64,000 bases of DNA from JAYOEY01 sp038116945 (lineage in GTDB: Bacteria; Pseudomonadota; Alphaproteobacteria; MPNO01; UBA2964), in the NCBI GenBank assembly GCA_038116945.1, contig JAYOEY010000001.1, positions 363,145 to 427,144 of the forward strand, written 5' to 3'. Below the pieces are notes generated by a model. That model made no database searches and was not told the origin of the DNA. It was given only the letters and a program-made list of their open reading frames with translations. Of this stretch, positions 60,673-64,000 are shown piece after piece. The stretch's first letter is position 1. Each line of letters begins with the position of its first letter. Position numbers and translations under genes: made by a program.

Positions 60673-60738
60673 GTGGCAAGATTAATTCATGGTATCCGCG
60701 CTGTCGCGCAAAATTGACTGGCTTGGTAATCTACGCGC

Positions 60739-61098
60739 ATGACCGATCAGATCATTTATCACATGTGCCGCGCCGACGAATGGCGGGACGCATTGCCGTC
60801 GCGGCGGTATCCCGGCTCTTCGCAGGATCGCGAGGACGGGTTCATTCATTTCTCGACCGCCGAACAGGTCAGGGAAAGCGCTGCCAAACACAGGGCCGGG
60901 CAAGGTGGCCTGCTGCTTCTTTCCGTCGACGCGGCATCCCTCGGAGACGCCCTGAAATGGGAAGAATCGCGCGGCGGCGCACTTTTTCCGCATCTTTACG
61001 GCGAACTGCCCGTCGAGGCGGCGGTTCGCGTCGATCCGCTCCCGCTCGGCGAAGACGGGCTGCACGTCTTTCCCGACAATTTTTCCGATTCCGCCTGA
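60739..61098 (+). CDS. DUF952 family protein
   Basis: A 119-residue protein of the DUF952 family. It begins MTDQIIYHMCRADEWRDAL and carries DGFIHFSTAEQVRESA (a conserved family block) and PHLYGELPVEAAVRVDPLPL. The function is unknown. It lies 3 bases before gluQ and so probably forms a DUF952-gluQ-ridA transcript. The start at 60739 fits the family; upstream frames are not conserved. Confidence 0.88.
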   Translation: MTDQIIYHMCRADEWRDALPSRRYPGSSQDREDGFIHFSTAEQVRESAAKHRAGQGGLLLLSVDAASLGDALKWEESRGGALFPHLYGELPVEAAVRVDPLPLGEDGLHVFPDNFSDSA

Positions 61099-61101
61099 CG
61101 C

Positions 61102-61932
61102 ATGGAAGTCACCCGTTTCGCGCCGAGCCCGACGGGGTACCTCCATCTCGGTCATGCCTATTCCGCCATCCTGGCGTCAGAAGCGGGCGACCGCTTCCTG
61201 CTGCGGATTGAAGACATCGACGGCGGGCGCTGCCGCCCCGAATTCGAGGCGGCAATCTTCGAGGACCTCGAATGGCTCGGGCTCGAATGGGAAAAGCCGG
61301 TGCGCCGCCAGAGCGATCATTTCGACGATTACCGCGTCGCGCTCGACAGGCTTTCAGGGAACGGCCTGATCTATCCGTGTTTTTGCACGCGGACGGACAT
61401 CAGGCGGGAAATCGAGCGCGCCGGGGGCGCGCCGCAGGGACCGGACGGCCCGGTCTATCCAGGGATCTGTCGCGCCCTGTCGGGAGACGAACGGGAATCC
61501 CGGGCGGCGGCGGGCGAGAGCTACGCCCTGCGGCTCGATGTCGAAACGGCATGCGAGCGCACCGGACGACTTACCTGGATCGACCGGGACAGGGGCGAGA
61601 TCGAGGCACGACCCGCACGGTTCGGCGATGTCGTGCTGGCGCGTAAAGACGCGCCGACCAGCTATCATCTGGCGGTGACGCTCGACGACGCGCTGCAGGG
61701 CGTGACGCTGGTGACGCGGGGAGTGGACCTCGCGCCGGCGACCGATATTCACCGGCTGCTGCAGGCGCTGCTCGATCTGCCGGTGCCGGATTGGAAACAC
61801 CACAGCCTGATGACCGGGCCAGACGGAAAACGCTATGCCAAACGGGACAGATCCCTGACCCTGCGGTCACTGCGCGAGGCGGGCCGGACGGCAGACGATA
61901 TCAGGAGAATGACATGCGACGGAAAAACGTAA
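61102..61932 (+). CDS. gluQ: Glutamyl-Q tRNA(Asp) synthetase
   Basis: A 276-residue truncated glutamyl-tRNA synthetase paralogue that glutamylates queuosine at the wobble base of tRNA-Asp rather than charging a tRNA end. The HIGH-type motif is PSPTGYLHLGHAYSA, and the KMSK-like motif KRYAKRDRSLTLRSL is near residue 250. It lacks the anticodon-binding C-terminal half of GluRS, as expected. It overlaps the ridA start by 19 bases. Confidence 0.95.
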   Translation: MEVTRFAPSPTGYLHLGHAYSAILASEAGDRFLLRIEDIDGGRCRPEFEAAIFEDLEWLGLEWEKPVRRQSDHFDDYRVALDRLSGNGLIYPCFCTRTDIRREIERAGGAPQGPDGPVYPGICRALSGDERESRAAAGESYALRLDVETACERTGRLTWIDRDRGEIEARPARFGDVVLARKDAPTSYHLAVTLDDALQGVTLVTRGVDLAPATDIHRLLQALLDLPVPDWKHHSLMTGPDGKRYAKRDRSLTLRSLREAGRTADDIRRMTCDGKT

Positions 61933-62354
61933 ACCTGTCCGCCAGCGAAGGCCGCAAGATCGGCGGGCTGGAGGAGTCCGGTACGGCGGCGGCGTTCTGC
62001 GACGCGGTGCGGATCGAAACCGGCGATGCCGTCTATCTGCATGTTTCCGGCCAGACGCCGATCGACGACGAGGGCAGGCTGGTCGGCGAGACCATGCTGG
62101 AGCAGACGCGGCAGGTTCTGAGACGGATCGACCGAGTGCTGAGGCATGAGGGCGCCGCGATGACCGACATCGTCCGCGTCCGGGTCTATGTCACCGATAT
62201 CTCGCCGGAGGCGCTGCGGCAGGTGCACGAGGCGCGCAACGAGGTCTTCCCGCCCGATTCCCGACCGGCCAGCACGCTGGTGCAGATCTCCGGAATCATC
62301 CGACCCGGCGCGATGATCGAAATCGACGCCGACGCGGTCATCACGGCAACATGA
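61914..62354 (+). CDS. RidA family protein
   Basis: A 146-residue trimeric RidA/YjgF-like protein. RidA proteins deaminate reactive enamines and imines made by PLP enzymes. Signatures include YLHVSGQTPIDDEGRLVG and the C-terminal RPASTLVQISGIIRPGAMIE, with the catalytic Arg (in NEVFPPDSRPAS) present. AGGAG precedes the ATG at 61914. The 3' end overlaps the SDR gene by 14 bases on the other strand. The subfamily (RidA1-7) cannot be set here. Confidence 0.9.
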   Translation: MRRKNVNLSASEGRKIGGLEESGTAAAFCDAVRIETGDAVYLHVSGQTPIDDEGRLVGETMLEQTRQVLRRIDRVLRHEGAAMTDIVRVRVYVTDISPEALRQVHEARNEVFPPDSRPASTLVQISGIIRPGAMIEIDADAVITAT

Positions 62355-63168
62355 TCACGCCGCCATTGATGGCGACGCTCTGACCGGTCATGAAGGCAGC
62401 GTCCTCGCTCAGCAGCATGGCGACCATGCCGGCGATATCGTCCGGGTGGCCGACGCGGCCGAGCGGCACGCCCTTGCCGCGTTCGCGCAAATTTTCCAGC
62501 GTTACGCCCGGCGCTTCCAGCGGCTGCCGGGTTTCGGACACGCCAGGAATGATGGCGTTGACGCGGATGCCGTACCCGGCCCATTCCTGCGCCAGCGTCT
62601 TGGTCATGGCGATGATGCCGGCCTTCGATGCCGCGTAATGGATGCCCATCTTCGCGCCCTGGATGGCGCGACCCGAGGCGAGGTTGATAATCGATCCGCG
62701 GCCGGCCTCGATCATCGCCGGTGCGAAGGCCTGCGCGGTCAGGAAAGATCCGGTCAGGTTGACGGCCAGCGTGCGGTTCCACATGTCGAGCGGGACCGTA
62801 AGGGCAGGGGAGCGCGGATGGATGCCGGCATTGTTGACGACCGCGTAGACCGTTCCGAACTTCTCCAGCACGGCAGCGGAGGCGTCGGCGATATTTGCGG
62901 CATCCCCCATGTCGCAGGAAAAATAGGCGACATCCTTTGCGCCGGCCTCGCGACACAGCGCGACGGTCCGCGCGCCGTCGTCTGCCTCGATATCCCAGAC
63001 AGCGACCCGGCCGCCATCCCGGGCGAGGCGCCTTGCGATGGCGCGACCAAATCCGCGCGCAGCCCCGGTGACGACGACCGCGTCGCCCGGCCGGAAATGA
63101 TCGCGCTCTAACCGCAGTCCTTCATCCTCGATCTCGCGATCGAGCGTGTCCGAATTGATGTCGGTCAT
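62341..63168 (-). CDS. Short-chain dehydrogenase/reductase
   Basis: A 275-residue classical SDR. The NAD(P) motif is VTGAARGFGRAIARRLA (about residues 34-50), the NNAG structural motif is VVNNAGIHPRS, and the Ser-Tyr-Lys triad is in NLASGRAIQG and HYAASKAGI. The Asp at the end of beta-2 (VAVWDIEADD) favours NAD over NADP. The C-terminal SVAINGGVIMLP is typical. Substrate unknown; 3-oxoacyl reductase or sugar/steroid alcohol oxidation are all possible. Confidence 0.9.
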   Translation of the reverse strand: MTDINSDTLDREIEDEGLRLERDHFRPGDAVVVTGAARGFGRAIARRLARDGGRVAVWDIEADDGARTVALCREAGAKDVAYFSCDMGDAANIADASAAVLEKFGTVYAVVNNAGIHPRSPALTVPLDMWNRTLAVNLTGSFLTAQAFAPAMIEAGRGSIINLASGRAIQGAKMGIHYAASKAGIIAMTKTLAQEWAGYGIRVNAIIPGVSETRQPLEAPGVTLENLRERGKGVPLGRVGHPDDIAGMVAMLLSEDAAFMTGQSVAINGGVIMLP

Positions 63169-63212
63169 GATCCTTCCCCGTTTGAGAGCGGGAAAGTAAA
63201 CCCCGCAATTCC

Positions 63213-63422
63213 CTAGTTGGGAAGGGAGGTCTTCCCCCGTTCGAGACGGCGCAGTTCCCGGGCGTGTTCGGGTACCACCGGGTTCGGGTCATCCCTCAGA
63301 ACGCGATGCGCCGGACCGTCGAGGTCTTCGTACTGCCGGTTTCTGACCGTCCATACGAACGCCAGCAGGGCCGCGAGTCCCAGCGCGAGCGAAATCGGGA
63401 TGAGATAGAGGAGGATCGTCAT
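63213..63422 (-). CDS. ccoS: cbb3-type cytochrome oxidase assembly protein CcoS
   Basis: A 69-residue membrane protein with one helix (LLYLIPISLALGLAALLAFV) followed by the conserved WTVRNRQYEDLDGPAHRVL segment of CcoS. It helps insert heme and copper into cbb3 oxidase. Its ATG overlaps the ccoI stop by 4 bases, so the two are coupled, as is usual for ccoGHIS. Downstream is the SDR gene on the same strand. Confidence 0.92.
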   Translation of the reverse strand: MTILLYLIPISLALGLAALLAFVWTVRNRQYEDLDGPAHRVLRDDPNPVVPEHARELRRLERGKTSLPN

Positions 63423-64000
63423 CGGGGCGCGCGAAGCCTCATCGCGTTCAGCATGACGAGGATCGAAGAAGAAGACATCAGGACTGCCGCTACAAGCGGC
63501 GTAAGACCGTTCAGGAGAGCAACCGGCAGCGCGACGATGTTGTAGAGCGCCGCGAAGAGCAGATTCTGCAGGATCAGACGCCGGGCGCATTTCGCGATAT
63601 CGAGCGCATCCAGCAGGGCAGCGATCCTGGGAGTCGCCAGGATGACGTCGGCGGCATTCCGGCTGATATCGGTCGCGGAGGAGGGCGATGCCGAAACGGC
63701 GGCCGCCGACATCGCCGCGGCGTCATTGATGCCGTCTCCGACGAACAGGGTCTTGCCCGGGTGCTCGCCGATGATCCGAAGTTTTTCCTCGGGCGAAACG
63801 TCGGCAGCATAGCGCCCAATGCCGAGTTGCCCTGCTACCCTGCGAACCGCCTGCTCGCGGTCGCCAGACACGACCGAGATGGAAAGTCCGCGCCGGAGCA
63901 ATCCCGCCACCAGTTCCTTCGCGGTTTCGACGGGTCGCTCGACCAGTGACCTGCATTGGCAATAGTGGTCCGGGTTGATTGAGAGGATCTGGCTTATTCT
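63419..64000 (-). CDS. ccoI: Copper-transporting P1B ATPase CcoI, C-terminal part
   Basis: The 3' end (about 193 codons) of a heavy-metal ATPase; the 5' part is outside the window. Visible are the P-domain VVSGDREQAVRRVA, VSPEEKLRIIGEHPGKT, FVGDGINDAAAMSAA (phosphatase-linked DGIND motif) and the final two helices, ending RLRAPR. It supplies copper to cbb3 oxidase maturation. The stop overlaps ccoS by 4 bases. The reading frame is open to the window edge. Confidence 0.9.
   Translation of the reverse strand, partial: RISQILSINPDHYCQCRSLVERPVETAKELVAGLLRRGLSISVVSGDREQAVRRVAGQLGIGRYAADVSPEEKLRIIGEHPGKTLFVGDGINDAAAMSAAAVSASPSSATDISRNAADVILATPRIAALLDALDIAKCARRLILQNLLFAALYNIVALPVALLNGLTPLVAAVLMSSSSILVMLNAMRLRAPR

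Noticed and set aside
58999..60717. 572-residue open frame opposite the monooxygenase operon
   Set aside because: The opposite strand carries clear flavoprotein and dioxygenase motifs; this frame has composition typical of antisense DNA.
1..64000. tRNA, rRNA, CRISPR arrays, insertion sequences and prophage
   Set aside because: No T-loop-like tRNA sequences, direct repeat arrays, transposase motifs or phage genes were seen by eye. tRNAscan-SE and a repeat finder would be the deciding tests.

Overview
The window is gene-dense, high-GC DNA from an alphaproteobacterium, probably of the Rhodospirillales type. The evidence is the gene order: xthA-erpA-dgt-argS-SPOR-nagZ-scpA-scpB-tatABC-serS-pcm-nlpD-like, then yajC-secD-secF-Mth938, and recG/sdhE/mfd. 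Hopanoid genes, a GluQ-RidA pair and cbb3 oxidase assembly genes also fit. I saw no rRNA, tRNA, CRISPR array, transposase or phage gene. Genes cover almost everything; the longest stretch without a gene is the first 280 bases.

Region by region. 1-4.3 kb: a small unknown gene behind a sigma-54-like site, a DUF1499 membrane protein, a ThDP enzyme, exonuclease III and ErpA. 4.4-21.5 kb: a housekeeping block (dGTPase, ArgRS, cell-division and peptidoglycan genes, condensin subunits, Tat, SerRS, isoaspartyl methyltransferase, LysM/M23 lipoprotein, Sec accessory proteins). 21.5-27.1 kb: an apparent insertion of transporters, a VOC protein and hopanoid genes hpnE-hpnC. It separates homologues of two mitochondrial complex I assembly factors (NDUFAF3-like at 21.1 kb, NDUFAF6-like at 27.2 kb). 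28-35 kb: trmFO, then a duplicated catabolic module of fumarylacetoacetase-family and VOC-family genes with a tripartite-type binding protein, cupin and MaoC dehydratase. 35-39 kb: a membrane cyclase with a [2Fe-2S] domain, a TPR protein, and a type III polyketide synthase with a membrane methyltransferase. 39-45 kb: DUF502, two PEP-CTERM-like proteins around a cupin dioxygenase, a diheme cytochrome c gene broken by one in-frame amber codon, an amidase-family protein and a 56-residue zinc ribbon protein. 45-52 kb: DUF924, recG, sdhE, mfd. 52-61 kb: methyltransferase, DsbA-like protein, EgtD, then a second catabolic area (cupin, MFS plus binding protein, ring-hydroxylating beta subunit, fused LigAB-type dioxygenase, unknown small protein, flavin monooxygenase). 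61-64 kb: gluQ, ridA, SDR, ccoS and the 3' end of ccoI.

The catabolic genes look like parts of a system for unusual, probably aromatic or dicarbonyl, compounds. Uptake would use a binding protein and MFS transporter; flavin hydroxylation, extradiol cleavage and FAH/MaoC steps would follow. The substrate cannot be read from the sequence. The strongest oddities are the duplicated divergent FAH/VOC module with a shared promoter-like motif, two tripartite-type binding proteins with a shared extra C-terminal domain (one translationally coupled to an MFS transporter), the redox-type cyclase, and the amber codon exactly at the signal peptide boundary of the cytochrome.
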